From an uncultured Actinomyces sp. (GTDB taxonomy: Bacteria > Actinomycetota > Actinomycetes > Actinomycetales > Actinomycetaceae): DNA of 64,000 nucleotides. Location of the stretch: assembly GCA_902373545.1 (NCBI GenBank), contig CABKMZ010000002.1, positions 1-64,000 of the forward strand, written 5' to 3'. The notes beneath the pieces are model-generated. The model saw only the letters and a program-made list of their open reading frames with translations. It did not search any database and was not told the DNA's origin. Both the position numbers and the translations under genes were made by a program. Below are positions 41,096-51,159 of this stretch, in pieces; the first letter of the stretch is position 1; each line of letters begins with the position of its first letter.

Positions 41096-41133
41096 AAAAA
41101 ACTCCGCGCGGACCCTTGCGGGCCCGCGCGGAG
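41096..41133 (-). terminator. Intrinsic terminator after eno
   Basis: Read on the minus strand, CTCCGCGCGG (41133-41124) pairs with CCGCGCGGAG (41111-41102) and the hairpin is followed by TTTTTT (41101-41096). It sits 22 bases beyond the eno stop. One of the few sites here with a proper U-tract. Confidence 0.9.
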
Positions 41134-41155
41134 CTATGCGGCTAGTTGCCTAGGC

Positions 41156-42502
<1,347 letters not shown>

Positions 42503-42533
42503 TCACCCCCGATGAGGCGACGTCTTATGTTTT

Positions 42534-42548
42534 GGAGCGAAACGCTCC
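42534..42548. promoter_or_regulatory. Short palindrome in the eno upstream region
   Basis: GGAGCG-AAA-CGCTCC, a perfect 6-bp inverted repeat about 100 bases before the eno start. In the minus direction it is followed by AAAACATAAGAC. A regulator site or the base of the eno leader; low certainty. Confidence 0.3.
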
Positions 42549-42588
42549 TGTGTGCGACGCCGGACAAGCGACATTAGTCCCCCGCCCG

Positions 42589-42608
42589 GTGTGAGCGAAT
42601 ACTCACAC
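42589..42608 (-). terminator. Hairpin after the lipoprotein gene
   Basis: GTGTGAG at 42589-42595 and CTCACAC at 42602-42608 flank a 6-base loop immediately past the stop at 42614. No T-run; weak terminator or mRNA 3' end stabiliser. Confidence 0.5.
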
Positions 42609-42613
42609 AAGCG

Positions 42614-43210
42614 TCACTGCGTCCTGGTTCCCGTCTGGCCCCCACCCATCAGCGCAGACGGATCAGGGTCCTGCGGGCCGGCAACCGCGTCTCCGAACAG
42701 GGGCGGCTGCCCGTTGACGGAAGAGACCGGGAAGCGCGGGTTGAGCGTCATGCCGCTGGCCGCACTGGCCTCGTTCATCGCACTGTTGATCGCGGTGGCC
42801 GCAGCGGGGTTCATCTGCTTCTGCCCGCGCAGCTGCACGTCGAGGATGAGCGCCGTCAGCGCGTCGCGCGTCGTGGGCGTGAGTTCGAGGGGAGCAGCGT
42901 TGTGGGCGGCAGCCGCGTCCTGATTAATCATATTGATCATCTCGTCGGTCACGGTGATCCCGGCAACGGCGGCGCCAGCCGCGTAGGCGTCCTGGTTCAT
43001 GAGCTTGGCGCGAATCTCGCCGTCGGAGTAGGTCTGCTGTCCGCCCGCCAGAACGTTGATCTGGCTGGCGGCTTCGTGAATATCCGCGTTGGAGTACGTA
43101 GCCCCCGACGACGTGACGATGGCGGCACCCGGGTGGGCCGAGCAGGCCCCCATTCCCAGTCCTGCGGCCACGACCAGGGCGGCGGTGGCGAGCTGACGTG
43201 TGTAGCGCAC
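42614..43210 (-). CDS. Putative lipoprotein, SurA-N-like
   Basis: 198 residues from the GTG at 43210 (AGGAAGG upstream). Signal peptide with lipobox LGMGAC near residue 23, then SAHPGAAIVTSSGATYSNAD, which resembles the start of SurA/parvulin-associated N-terminal domains, with a helical body and a disordered Pro/Gly tail. In other Actinobacteria a small lipoprotein is also found between mfd and eno. Function unknown. Confidence 0.7.
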   Translation of the reverse strand: MRYTRQLATAALVVAAGLGMGACSAHPGAAIVTSSGATYSNADIHEAASQINVLAGGQQTYSDGEIRAKLMNQDAYAAGAAVAGITVTDEMINMINQDAAAAHNAAPLELTPTTRDALTALILDVQLRGQKQMNPAAATAINSAMNEASAASGMTLNPRFPVSSVNGQPPLFGDAVAGPQDPDPSALMGGGQTGTRTQ

Positions 43211-43270
43211 GTGCGTTCCTTCCTCAGATGTCTTGCAACGCAATAGGACCAGTGTATTCCACCACAGGTA

Positions 43271-46200
43271 CTACTCGCCAAAAGGTACGAGAATCTTGGT
43301 CACTAGCGTCTCCACCCACTCCAGCAGAGGCCCGTCCGTCAGCGGGGATCCGCCGATGCGCGTGGTGAGGGGCAGGGGCACGAGGACCTGGCGCACGGCC
43401 GTCTTGATGACCGTTCCCGGGTGCAGGCGCTTGAGGCGCATCACCTGGGAGTCGCGCAGCTCGACGGGCGAGACGCGCAGGTACTTGCCCTGAGTAACGA
43501 CCTCTGCGATGTCGGCGCGGCGCACGATCTCGCGCAAGCGGGCGACAGCGAAGAGCAGGTCGACCTGGGGCGGGATGGGGCCGTAGCGGTCGACCAGCTC
43601 CTCGCGCACGTCGGCTTCCTGCTCGGGCGTGGAGGTGGCCGCGATCTTCGCGTAGACCTCCAGGCGCAGGCGTTCGCCGCGCACGTAGCCCTCGGGGATG
43701 TGGGCGTCGACCTGGAGGTCCATGCGCACGTCGGTCTTCTCGGTCGGGGCGTCGCCTCGGTAGGCGGCGACCGCGTCGGAGACCATGCGCACGTACAGGT
43801 CGAATCCGACGCCTTCAACGTGCCCGGACTGGGCGCCTCCCAGGAGGTTGCCGGCGCCTCGGATCTCGAGGTCGCGCTGGGCGACGGCCAGGCCAGCCCC
43901 CAGCTCCGTGTTGGCGGCGATAGTCTTGAGGCGCTCGTGCGCGGTCTCTGTCAGCGCCTTGTCGCCGGGGTAGAAGAAGTAGGCGTAGGCGCGTTCGCGG
44001 CCTCGTCCGACGCGTCCGCGCAGCTGGTGGAGCTGGGACAGGCCGAAGGTGTCGGCCCGGTCCACGATGAGCGTATTCGCGTTGGAGATGTCCAGGCCGG
44101 TTTCGACGATGGTCGTACACACGAGGACGTCGAACTCGTGGTTCCAGAAGTCCTGGATGACGGCCTCGAGCTGGTGTTCGTTCATCTTGCCGTGGGCGGT
44201 GCGCACGCGCGCCTCGGGCACCAGCTCGGAGATGTGGGCGGCGACCGAGGAGATCGAATCGACGCGGTTATGCACGTAGAAGACCTGGCCGTCGCGCAGG
44301 AGCTCGCGCCGGATCGCGGCGCTGACCTGGGCGTCCGTGTGGGCGCCGACGAAGGTCAGGACGGGCTGGCGTTCCTCGGGCGGCGTCTGGAGGATCGACA
44401 TTTCGCGAATGCCGGAGATCGCCATCTCGAGGGTGCGCGGGATGGGGGTGGCCGACATGGACAGGACGTCGACGTCGGTGCGCAGGGCCTTGAGCGTCTC
44501 CTTGTGCTCGACGCCGAAGCGCTGCTCCTCGTCGATGATGACCAGGCCGAGCTTCTTGAACGAAACCGTGCCGGTCAGCAGCGAGTGCGTGCCGATGACC
44601 AGGTCAACCTCGCCCGAGGCCAGCCCGGCCTTGACCTCCTCGGTTTCCTTGGGGGTCGAGAAGCGCGAGAGCGTACCGATGCGCACGGGGAACCCGGCGT
44701 AGCGCTCGGCGAAGGTCTCGGCGTGTTGGGTGACCAGCAGGGTCGTGGGCACGAGGACGGCGGCCTGGTAGCCGTCCTGGATGGCCTTGAAGGCGGCGCG
44801 CACGGCGATTTCGGTCTTGCCGTAGCCGACGTCGCCGGTGAGGAGGCGGTCCATGGGGACGGGCTTTTCCATGTCGGCCTTGACCTCGTCGATGGTGACG
44901 AGCTGGTCGGGTGTCTCGACGTAGGGGAAGGCATCTTCGAGCTCGCGCTGCCAGGGGGTGTCGGGACCGAAGGCGTGGCCCTTGGTCTGCTGGCGCACGG
45001 CGTACAGGCGGATGAGCTCCTTGGCGACCTCGTTGACGGCCTTCTTGGCGCGGGCCTTGGTCTTTGCCCAGTCGGCGCCGCCCATCTTGGTCAGGGAGGG
45101 CTCGTCGGATCCGGTGTACTTGGAAATCTGGTCGAGCGCGTCGGTGGGCACGAAGAGCCGGTCGGCGGGCTGTCCGCGCTTAGAGGGGGCGTATTCGATG
45201 ACCAGGTAGTCGCGCGTGGAGGCCGCGTCCCCGCGCCCGATGGAACGCGAGACGAGCTCAATGAAGCGCCCGATGCCGTGCTGATCGTGGACGATGTAGT
45301 CCCCGGGGTGCAGGGTCAGGGGGTCGACGCCCTTGCGCCTGCGCGAGGGCATGCGCCGCATGTCGCGCGTGGAGGCGCCCACGCGCCCGGTCAGGTCGCC
45401 CTCGGTGAGCACGGCGAGCTTGAGGTGGGGCGCGACGAATCCGACGCCGGCCTGCGCGGTCGTGATCGTCACGAGGCCCGCGTCAGGCCGCTCCTCGACG
45501 CTGTCCGCGAGCGCGGCCGGGCACGAGGCGTCGGTGAGGATGGAACGGATACGGCGTCCCGGGCCGGGGCCTTCGGTGGTGACGACGATGCGCCAGCCCT
45601 GGCGCGCCAGGTCGGTCAGGTCGGCGCAGGCGCGGGCGAAGTCGCCGCGGTAGGGGTGCACGTCGCGCGCTCCCACGCGCATGAGGGTGGGTGAAACGAC
45701 GACGGGCGCGGGGCCTCCCTGACCCGCGGACCCGGCCTCGGCCTCGTCGATCGCGGAGGCGAGGTCGGCGGGCGGCAGGTCGGTGAGCTCCCACCAGGGG
45801 CGAGTACCGCTCCCCCACAGGTCGGCCAGGTCCAGGAACGAGGCCTTGGAGGCCTCGAGGGGGGTGTCGGCTCCCCCGGCTGCGGCGCTCCACGCGGCGG
45901 CGAGGAACTCCTCGGTCGTGGCGACCAGGTCGGCGGCGCGGGCGCGGATGCGTTCGGGGTCGGAGGCGAGGATCGGCGAGCCTGCGGGCAGCAGATCAAG
46001 GAGGGATTCCATGCCGGACACCAGGATGGGGGCCAGGGATTCGATGCCGGGTGCGGCGATTCCATCGGCGGCGAGGCTGAGCATCTCGGCGGCGCCGGGC
46101 AGGCGGTCGGCGGCCTCGCGGGCGCGGGCGCGCACCGCCTGGGTGAGGAGGAGTTCGCGGCAGGGAACGGCCCACAGGCCGTCTGCTGCCTCGCCGAGGG

Positions 46201-46855
46201 TCCGCTGGTCGGAGACGGAGAAGGCGCGGATATCGTCGACTTCGTCGCCCCACAGCTCCACGCGCAGGGGGTGGGCTTCCTGGGGCGGGAAGACGTCGAG
46301 GATGCCGCCGCGCACGCTCATCTGGCCGCGGCCTTCGACCATGTCGACGCGCTCGTAGCCGAGCTCGGCCAGGCGATTCGTGGTCTCGGTGAGGTCCAGG
46401 ATGTCGCCTGTGCGCACGCGCACGGGCTCGAGGTCGGCCAGGCCGGAGATGATCGGCTGGAGGAAGGCGCGGATCGGCACGACGAGCACCGAGATCGGTC
46501 CCGCGCTCTCGTCCCCGGCGATGGGATGGACGAGGCGACGCAGGACGGCGATGCGCCTGGCCATGGTGTCGACCTGGGGAGAGAGGCGCTCGTGGGGCAG
46601 GGTCTCCCACGCGGGGAGCATCGCCACGCCCGGGATCCACGAGGCCAGGGCATTCGTCAGCGTCTCAGCGTCGCGCCCGGTGGCCGTGAGGACCACGAGG
46701 GGCGTGGCCGCGCGCGTGGCAACGGCCGCGAGCAGGGGCGGGCGGATGCCGACGGGAGCGACGATCGTGCCCGAACGGCCGACCTCGAGGGAGTCGGTCG
46801 CCGTCTCGATCGCGGGATCGGAGGTGATGTCCGGGAGGAGTCCGGTGAGAAGCAC
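43271..46855 (-). CDS. mfd: Transcription-repair coupling factor Mfd
   Basis: 1194 residues, full length. UvrB-like N-terminal module, RNA-polymerase-interacting domain with DYIVHDQHGIGRFIELV (about 520), translocase with GDVGYGKTEIAVRAAFKA (about 675), the DEEQRFGVEHKE box (about 778), and LIVDRADTFGLSQLHQLRGR with the TRG region. It removes stalled RNA polymerase and recruits UvrA. The start overlaps no neighbour; pth lies 54 bases upstream. Confidence 0.97.
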   Translation of the reverse strand: MLLTGLLPDITSDPAIETATDSLEVGRSGTIVAPVGIRPPLLAAVATRAATPLVVLTATGRDAETLTNALASWIPGVAMLPAWETLPHERLSPQVDTMARRIAVLRRLVHPIAGDESAGPISVLVVPIRAFLQPIISGLADLEPVRVRTGDILDLTETTNRLAELGYERVDMVEGRGQMSVRGGILDVFPPQEAHPLRVELWGDEVDDIRAFSVSDQRTLGEAADGLWAVPCRELLLTQAVRARAREAADRLPGAAEMLSLAADGIAAPGIESLAPILVSGMESLLDLLPAGSPILASDPERIRARAADLVATTEEFLAAAWSAAAGGADTPLEASKASFLDLADLWGSGTRPWWELTDLPPADLASAIDEAEAGSAGQGGPAPVVVSPTLMRVGARDVHPYRGDFARACADLTDLARQGWRIVVTTEGPGPGRRIRSILTDASCPAALADSVEERPDAGLVTITTAQAGVGFVAPHLKLAVLTEGDLTGRVGASTRDMRRMPSRRRKGVDPLTLHPGDYIVHDQHGIGRFIELVSRSIGRGDAASTRDYLVIEYAPSKRGQPADRLFVPTDALDQISKYTGSDEPSLTKMGGADWAKTKARAKKAVNEVAKELIRLYAVRQQTKGHAFGPDTPWQRELEDAFPYVETPDQLVTIDEVKADMEKPVPMDRLLTGDVGYGKTEIAVRAAFKAIQDGYQAAVLVPTTLLVTQHAETFAERYAGFPVRIGTLSRFSTPKETEEVKAGLASGEVDLVIGTHSLLTGTVSFKKLGLVIIDEEQRFGVEHKETLKALRTDVDVLSMSATPIPRTLEMAISGIREMSILQTPPEERQPVLTFVGAHTDAQVSAAIRRELLRDGQVFYVHNRVDSISSVAAHISELVPEARVRTAHGKMNEHQLEAVIQDFWNHEFDVLVCTTIVETGLDISNANTLIVDRADTFGLSQLHQLRGRVGRGRERAYAYFFYPGDKALTETAHERLKTIAANTELGAGLAVAQRDLEIRGAGNLLGGAQSGHVEGVGFDLYVRMVSDAVAAYRGDAPTEKTDVRMDLQVDAHIPEGYVRGERLRLEVYAKIAATSTPEQEADVREELVDRYGPIPPQVDLLFAVARLREIVRRADIAEVVTQGKYLRVSPVELRDSQVMRLKRLHPGTVIKTAVRQVLVPLPLTTRIGGSPLTDGPLLEWVETLVTKILVPFGE

Positions 46856-46909
46856 GCGCTGCCTTTCGCGGTGAGGGTGGCGCGGCGCCCGGTCGGGCGC
46901 GCGGCCCGA

Positions 46910-47512
46910 TCAGGACCCTGTGTGCAGGGCCATCTGGGTGGGGGCAAAACCCTTGGTGACGATGTCTTCGACGACGTCGGCGGCCTGCTCGAAGGTCACG
47001 TCCCAGTCGGGTCGTTCCTTGGCGGGCACGGGGGCCAGCACGTAGTCGGCGGGATCCATGCGCCCCGGCGGACGTCCCACGCCGATGCGCAGGCGCGCGT
47101 AGTCGCGCGTGTGCAGGTGCTGGGTCAGCGACTTCAGGCCGTTGTGGCCGCCCTCTCCCCCGCCGATCTTCATGCGCAGCGTGTGGGCGGGCAGGTCCAT
47201 GTCATCGTGAATGACGAGGATGCGGGCCGGGGGAATCTTCAGGAAGGAGGCCAGCGCGCTGATCGGGCCGCCGGAGGTGTTCATGTAGGAATCCGAGCGC
47301 GCGAGGATCACGCGGGGGCCGGGCACGCCGCCCGGGCCGATCCCTAAACGAACGTCAGCGGTGTGCGTGCGCGAGCGGTGCGAGGTCAGGGTCGCACCGC
47401 CGCGCGAGGCGAGCACGTCGAGGGTCAAGTACCCGACGTTGTGTCGGGTGGAGGCATACTGCGCGCCGGGGTTACCTAACCCGACGACGAGCCACGGTCC
47501 GTCAGTCGTCAT
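46910..47512 (-). CDS. pth: Peptidyl-tRNA hydrolase
   Basis: 200 residues from the ATG at 47512. WLVVGLGNPGAQYASTRHNVGYL (catalytic His), RVILARSDSYMNTSGGPISAL, LVIHDDMDLPAHTLRMKIGG and GGHNGLKSL are all present. It recycles peptidyl-tRNA. The first 11 bases overlap the SGNH hydrolase gene. Confidence 0.95.
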   Translation of the reverse strand: MTTDGPWLVVGLGNPGAQYASTRHNVGYLTLDVLASRGGATLTSHRSRTHTADVRLGIGPGGVPGPRVILARSDSYMNTSGGPISALASFLKIPPARILVIHDDMDLPAHTLRMKIGGGEGGHNGLKSLTQHLHTRDYARLRIGVGRPPGRMDPADYVLAPVPAKERPDWDVTFEQAADVVEDIVTKGFAPTQMALHTGS

Positions 47513-48365
47513 ACTCCGATTGTGCCACCCGCGCCGAGAGCATGTCCCACTGGGGGGCATCCTCGACGACGGGGGCTGCCTCACGTCGAGACGTCGCCCA
47601 GGCCTCGGCGAAAAGCTGGGCCCACTTGGCGTAGGCCGCCGAGTTGGGGTGGAAAAAGTCCGCCGCGTGGTAGGCGAAGGTGTAGGTCGGCAGGGAGTAC
47701 TCCTGCGTGAGGGAACGCAGGTCGACCAGGTGCGCGTCGGAGTCCTCGACGGCGGCGCGGATGCGGTCCGACATGTCCTGCGCGCGGCTTTCCTGCGGCA
47801 TGATGCCGAAAGACGGGATGGTGGAAACCAGGGCATCAGCAGGCAGAGAGGCGAGAACGCGGCGCAGGCGCTCCTCGAACTGGCCGGGGGCCATATCTTC
47901 GGCCATGACGTCGTTGCCGCCGATCGTCAGGGTCACCAGGTCGGGGCGGTAGGGGCCCTCCAGCAGGCCCAGGCCGCGCATCTGGGGGATCTGGGTCAGT
48001 TCGACGGATTCGATGGTAGCGCCCGACAGGGAGAGGTTGAGCATCAGGACCTCGCGGTCTAGCTGCTCGTTAATGGCGGAGGCCAGGCGCGCCGGGTAGG
48101 ACTCGGTGACGCGCGAGGCGCCCATGCCCTGCACGGAAGAGTCGCCCAGCGACACGATCAGGTAGGGGCGCTCGCCCTCGGGGTGTTCGTCAAGCTGACG
48201 CAGGCGCTCCAGCGTGGCCAGGTTGTGGTTCTCCCAGGAGCGGCGGTAGTCGCCTCGCTGAGAGTCCAGTCGCAGCAGGCGTCCGATCGCCACGCCGCCG
48301 CCGAAGAGACTCGCGCCGCCAGCCGCCGCGCCAGCCACCTGCCATGCTCGTTTGCCGATCCCCAT
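47502..48365 (-). CDS. SGNH/GDSL-family hydrolase
   Basis: 287 residues. An N-terminal hydrophobic glycine-rich segment (AGAAAGGASLFGGGVAIG) suggests a membrane anchor. SGNH blocks: LIVSLGDSSVQGMGAS (nucleophile Ser), TLTIGGNDVMAEDM, and DFFHPNSAAYAKWA (Asp-x-x-His). A lipase/esterase of unknown substrate, likely acting at the cell surface. Overlaps pth. Confidence 0.88.
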   Translation of the reverse strand: MGIGKRAWQVAGAAAGGASLFGGGVAIGRLLRLDSQRGDYRRSWENHNLATLERLRQLDEHPEGERPYLIVSLGDSSVQGMGASRVTESYPARLASAINEQLDREVLMLNLSLSGATIESVELTQIPQMRGLGLLEGPYRPDLVTLTIGGNDVMAEDMAPGQFEERLRRVLASLPADALVSTIPSFGIMPQESRAQDMSDRIRAAVEDSDAHLVDLRSLTQEYSLPTYTFAYHAADFFHPNSAAYAKWAQLFAEAWATSRREAAPVVEDAPQWDMLSARVAQSEYDD

Positions 48366-48413
48366 GTTGCGTCCTTCCCGCGTTTTCGTTGCTCCCTCAA
48401 GTGTAACGAGGCC

Positions 48414-48448
48414 GGGGCCGGTGCTTCAAATGCTGAAGCACCGGCCCC
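48414..48448. terminator. Hairpin between galK and the SGNH gene
   Basis: GGGGCCGGTGCTTCA (48414-48428) pairs perfectly with TGAAGCACCGGCCCC (48434-48448), loop AATGC. It lies 20 bases past the galK stop. The left arm overlaps the AACGAGGCCGGGGCC boundary motif at 48405-48419. Confidence 0.75.
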
Positions 48449-48468
48449 TCGGGTCGTGTCGGGTGCTT

Positions 48469-49716
48469 TTAGCCCAGTCGCCCGGCTGGCGCACCCGGCA
48501 GGGCTCGGATGAAGTGAGGAGTCTCCCAGCCGCGCATCTCATAGGCGCGCGCGACCGCCTGAGCGATGTCCAGGACCGCGTCCGCACTGACAAGCGCGAT
48601 CGCGCTGCCACCAAAGCCGCCGCCTGTCATGCGAGCGCCGTGCGCGCCCGCCACGCGCGCCGCCTCCACGGCCACGTCCAGCTCCTCGCACGACACCTCG
48701 TAGTCGTCTCGCAGCGAGTCGTGGGAGTCGTTCATGAGCGCGCCCGCGACCGCCAGGCGCGTGCCCTCCAGCGGCCCCTCATCCAGCAGTTCGATGAACG
48801 CGCGCGTGCGCGCGATCTCCGAGACAACGTGGCGGGTGCGCGCAACCAGGCGATCATCGCCCAACGCAGCCGAGGCCTCGTCCAAGTCCTCCACCTCGAC
48901 GAGCTGTCCCACGCCCAGGATGCGCGCCGACTCCTCACAGTCCGCGCGGCGCGACCCGTACTGGCCGTCCGCCAGCGAGTGCTTGGCGCGCGTGTCGATG
49001 ACGAGAAGCTCGAGGCCGACCGCGCTCAGATCGAAGGGAACCTGACGCGTCGACATGTCCCGGCAATCGAGGGCCAGCGCGTGGCCCTGACGGCAGCGCA
49101 GCGACGCCGTCTGATCCAGGCCACCCGTATTAGCGCCCGCGATCTGATTCTCCGCTGCCTGAGCGGCCTCAACCAACACCTTGCGGCCCTCGTCGTTCGG
49201 ACCCTCAAGCGAACCCGCCAACCCCAGGCCACAGACCTCGTCCAAGGCCACGGCCGTCGCACATTCGAGCGCGGCGCTCGACGAGAGGCCACCACCCAGG
49301 GGCACGCACGACCACAGGGCAGCATCGAAGCCGGGAAGCGGGCCATATCCGGCCTGCTCGAGGGCCCACGCGACACCCGCCAGGTAGGCCGTCCAATGAT
49401 TCGTCACCTCGCCGGGGGTCCCCTTCGGACCGATCACGTCGAGGTCGAGGACGTCGATCGCCTCGCGCGTCTGCGTCGACACCAGGCGAACCGTGCGATC
49501 ACTGCGGGGCGACAGCGCCACAAACGCACGGTGCGGCAGGGCAATGGGCAGGCAGGGGCCGCCGTTATAGTCCACGTGCTCGCCGATGATGTTGACGCGC
49601 CCAGGCGCGCTCCACACGCCCCGAGGCTCGTAGCCATACGCGTCACGGAACAGGTTTGCGGCTTGCACGGCCCCTTCATCGGGAGTAGCGGCGTCGGCCC
49701 ACACGAGATCAATCAC
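48469..49716 (-). CDS. galK: Galactokinase
   Basis: 415 residues from the GTG at 49716, five bases after AAGGAGG; an earlier GTG at 49740 would start inside the ribosome-binding region. GHMP-kinase motifs: VWSAPGRVNIIGEHVDYNGG, PLGGGLSSSAALECATAVAL and ARMTGGGFGGSAIAL. Phosphorylates galactose in the Leloir pathway. No galT or galE beside it. Confidence 0.95.
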   Translation of the reverse strand: MIDLVWADAATPDEGAVQAANLFRDAYGYEPRGVWSAPGRVNIIGEHVDYNGGPCLPIALPHRAFVALSPRSDRTVRLVSTQTREAIDVLDLDVIGPKGTPGEVTNHWTAYLAGVAWALEQAGYGPLPGFDAALWSCVPLGGGLSSSAALECATAVALDEVCGLGLAGSLEGPNDEGRKVLVEAAQAAENQIAGANTGGLDQTASLRCRQGHALALDCRDMSTRQVPFDLSAVGLELLVIDTRAKHSLADGQYGSRRADCEESARILGVGQLVEVEDLDEASAALGDDRLVARTRHVVSEIARTRAFIELLDEGPLEGTRLAVAGALMNDSHDSLRDDYEVSCEELDVAVEAARVAGAHGARMTGGGFGGSAIALVSADAVLDIAQAVARAYEMRGWETPHFIRALPGAPAGRLG

Positions 49717-49837
49717 AAGATCCTCCTTGGTCTCACTCACTCAAGGCTACGTGAACGCCCTCACAACCTTCAAGCGCTATCCCACCCCCGCTCCCCGGTA
49801 CAGTGGGAGGCCCACCCAGCGACACAGGACAGGCACC

Positions 49838-50386
49838 ATGTTCCTCCCCCAACGACTTCCCGGCCAGGACTGGCTCGGCGTCGTCGTCGCGATCCCCGAA
49901 CCGTGGGTCACACAGCTCACCGAGCTGCGCCTGCGCCTGGGAGACCTCGCCGGATCGCGCATCCCCGCGCACATCACGCTCATGCCACCCACCCCCGTCG
50001 CACGCGAGGCTCGCGCCGACGTCATCGACCACCTGCGCTCCATCGCCTCGCGCCACGCCCCCTTCCGCGTCACGTTGTCTGGCACAGATTCCTTCCGTCC
50101 CATCTCGAACGTCGCCTTCATGACGCTGGCTGAAGGCGCCTCCGCGTGCACGGATCTCGCCGAGGAGATCCGATCCGGCCCCCTCGATCACGAGACGCGC
50201 TTTCCCTACCACCCACACGTGACGCTTGCTCAGGACGTCGACGATATCGCCCTCGATCTTGCGCTCGACATCGGCGCAACCGTCGAGGCCTCGTGGATCG
50301 TTCCCGGTTTCCGCCTGGACCGCATCGACCCCTCGGGCATCTACTCCTCGATGGCCCTGTTCGACTTCGACGCCTCCGGTCGCTAA
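49838..50386 (+). CDS. 2'-5' RNA ligase family (2H phosphoesterase)
   Basis: 182 residues from the ATG at 49838. The two catalytic H-x-T motifs are HITLMPP (near residue 45) and HVTLAQD (near 128), with a beta-sheet scaffold between. 2H enzymes act on 2',3'-cyclic or 2'-5' phosphodiesters of RNA; physiological substrate unknown. Confidence 0.87.
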   Translation: MFLPQRLPGQDWLGVVVAIPEPWVTQLTELRLRLGDLAGSRIPAHITLMPPTPVAREARADVIDHLRSIASRHAPFRVTLSGTDSFRPISNVAFMTLAEGASACTDLAEEIRSGPLDHETRFPYHPHVTLAQDVDDIALDLALDIGATVEASWIVPGFRLDRIDPSGIYSSMALFDFDASGR

Positions 50387-50409
50387 GCTTCTGCCTACCT
50401 CGCTTCCAC

Positions 50410-50490
50410 GCGGCAGCTTCGCCACCACACTTCCGTGCGGCAGCTTTGCCACCACACTTCCGTGCGGCAGCTTTGCCACCACACTTCCGG
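50410..50490. repeat. Three tandem copies of a 27-bp repeat
   Basis: Units 50410-50436, 50437-50463 and 50464-50490 read GCGGCAGCTTTGCCACCACA plus CTTCCGT, differing at two positions only. There are no spacers, so this is not a CRISPR array. Directly 3' of the 2H gene stop. Confidence 0.92.
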
Positions 50491-50647
50491 GCTGCGCGCA
50501 CCCACTGACATTTCGGGCGGCGCGAGGCCTGCCCACTTGATCCGGCCGGTTGCGCCTGTGGGCGGCGGCCCGCCCGCGAGATCGCCACACACGAGCTTCG
50601 CTCGGAGTGATCGACCTCGAAGCCCGGCCAGGCCCCGCCGCCGCCCA

Positions 50648-50811
50648 CAGGCCCCATCAATGTCGCACGTAATTCCCTCGCGACTACTTCAAATTTTGAA
50701 GTCACACTGTTGGAATTGCAACGTTTCCAGCGATTGTTGAAACTTCACCCAATCGAATTACGTGCGAAATTTTGGAAAACAGTGCCACAGCTCATACAAC
50801 AGGTCACCCGC
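50648..50811. repeat. AT-rich 164-bp intergenic repeat, copy 1, with 13-bp inverted termini
   Basis: Matches 50900-51063 (offset 252) with about five substitutions. Inside, TCGCACGTAATTC (50663-50675) and its inverse GAATTACGTGCGA (50755-50767) bound a 105-base core much more AT-rich than its surroundings. The core includes the palindrome ACTTCAAATTTTGAAGT. No coding potential. MITE-like or a structured RNA element. Confidence 0.85.
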
Positions 50812-50899
50812 TGGTGTTCCCGGCGCCCTCCACACCGGCACTCTCGTTACTGCTAGCAGCCCAGCGCCAGGACCCGCCACCGCCCACAGGCACCGCAAC

Positions 50900-51063
50900 C
50901 AGGCCCCATCAATGTCGCACGTAATTCCCTCGCGACTACTTCAAATTTTGAAGTCACACTGTTGGAATTGCAACGTTTCTAGCGATTGTTGAAACTTCAT
51001 CCAAACGAATTACGTGCGAAATTTTGGAAAACAGTGCCACAGGTCATACAACAGGTCGCCCGC
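50900..51063. repeat. AT-rich 164-bp intergenic repeat, copy 2
   Basis: Second copy of the element at 50648-50811; the inverted termini fall at 50915-50927 and 51007-51019 and are unchanged, although several interior bases differ. Preservation of both arms argues that the inverted ends matter. Nothing else recognisable lies between the copies (50812-50899). Confidence 0.85.
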
Positions 51064-51112
51064 AGACACGAAAGGCCGTGGCCACCCGCAGACACGAAAG
51101 GCCGCGGCCACC
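51061..51112. repeat. Two tandem copies of a 26-bp repeat
   Basis: CGCAGACACGAAAGGCCGTG plus GCCACC at 51061-51086 and the same with one change at 51087-51112. Adjacent to the end of the AT-rich element and before the CCACGGCCTCGTC motif at 51138-51150. Confidence 0.9.
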
Positions 51113-51159
51113 CAGGAAACGCTCGTTCCCAGGCCAGCCACGGCCTCGTCGATGACACG

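Noticed and set aside
43421-45694. 757-codon open frame antisense to mfd
   Set aside because: Long antisense frames arise in GC-rich genes. The opposite strand encodes full-length Mfd with all motifs, and the antisense translation is repetitive Gly/Val/Asp-rich without any domain.
50410-50490. Possible CRISPR array
   Set aside because: Units are directly tandem with no spacers, only three copies, and no cas genes occur in the window.
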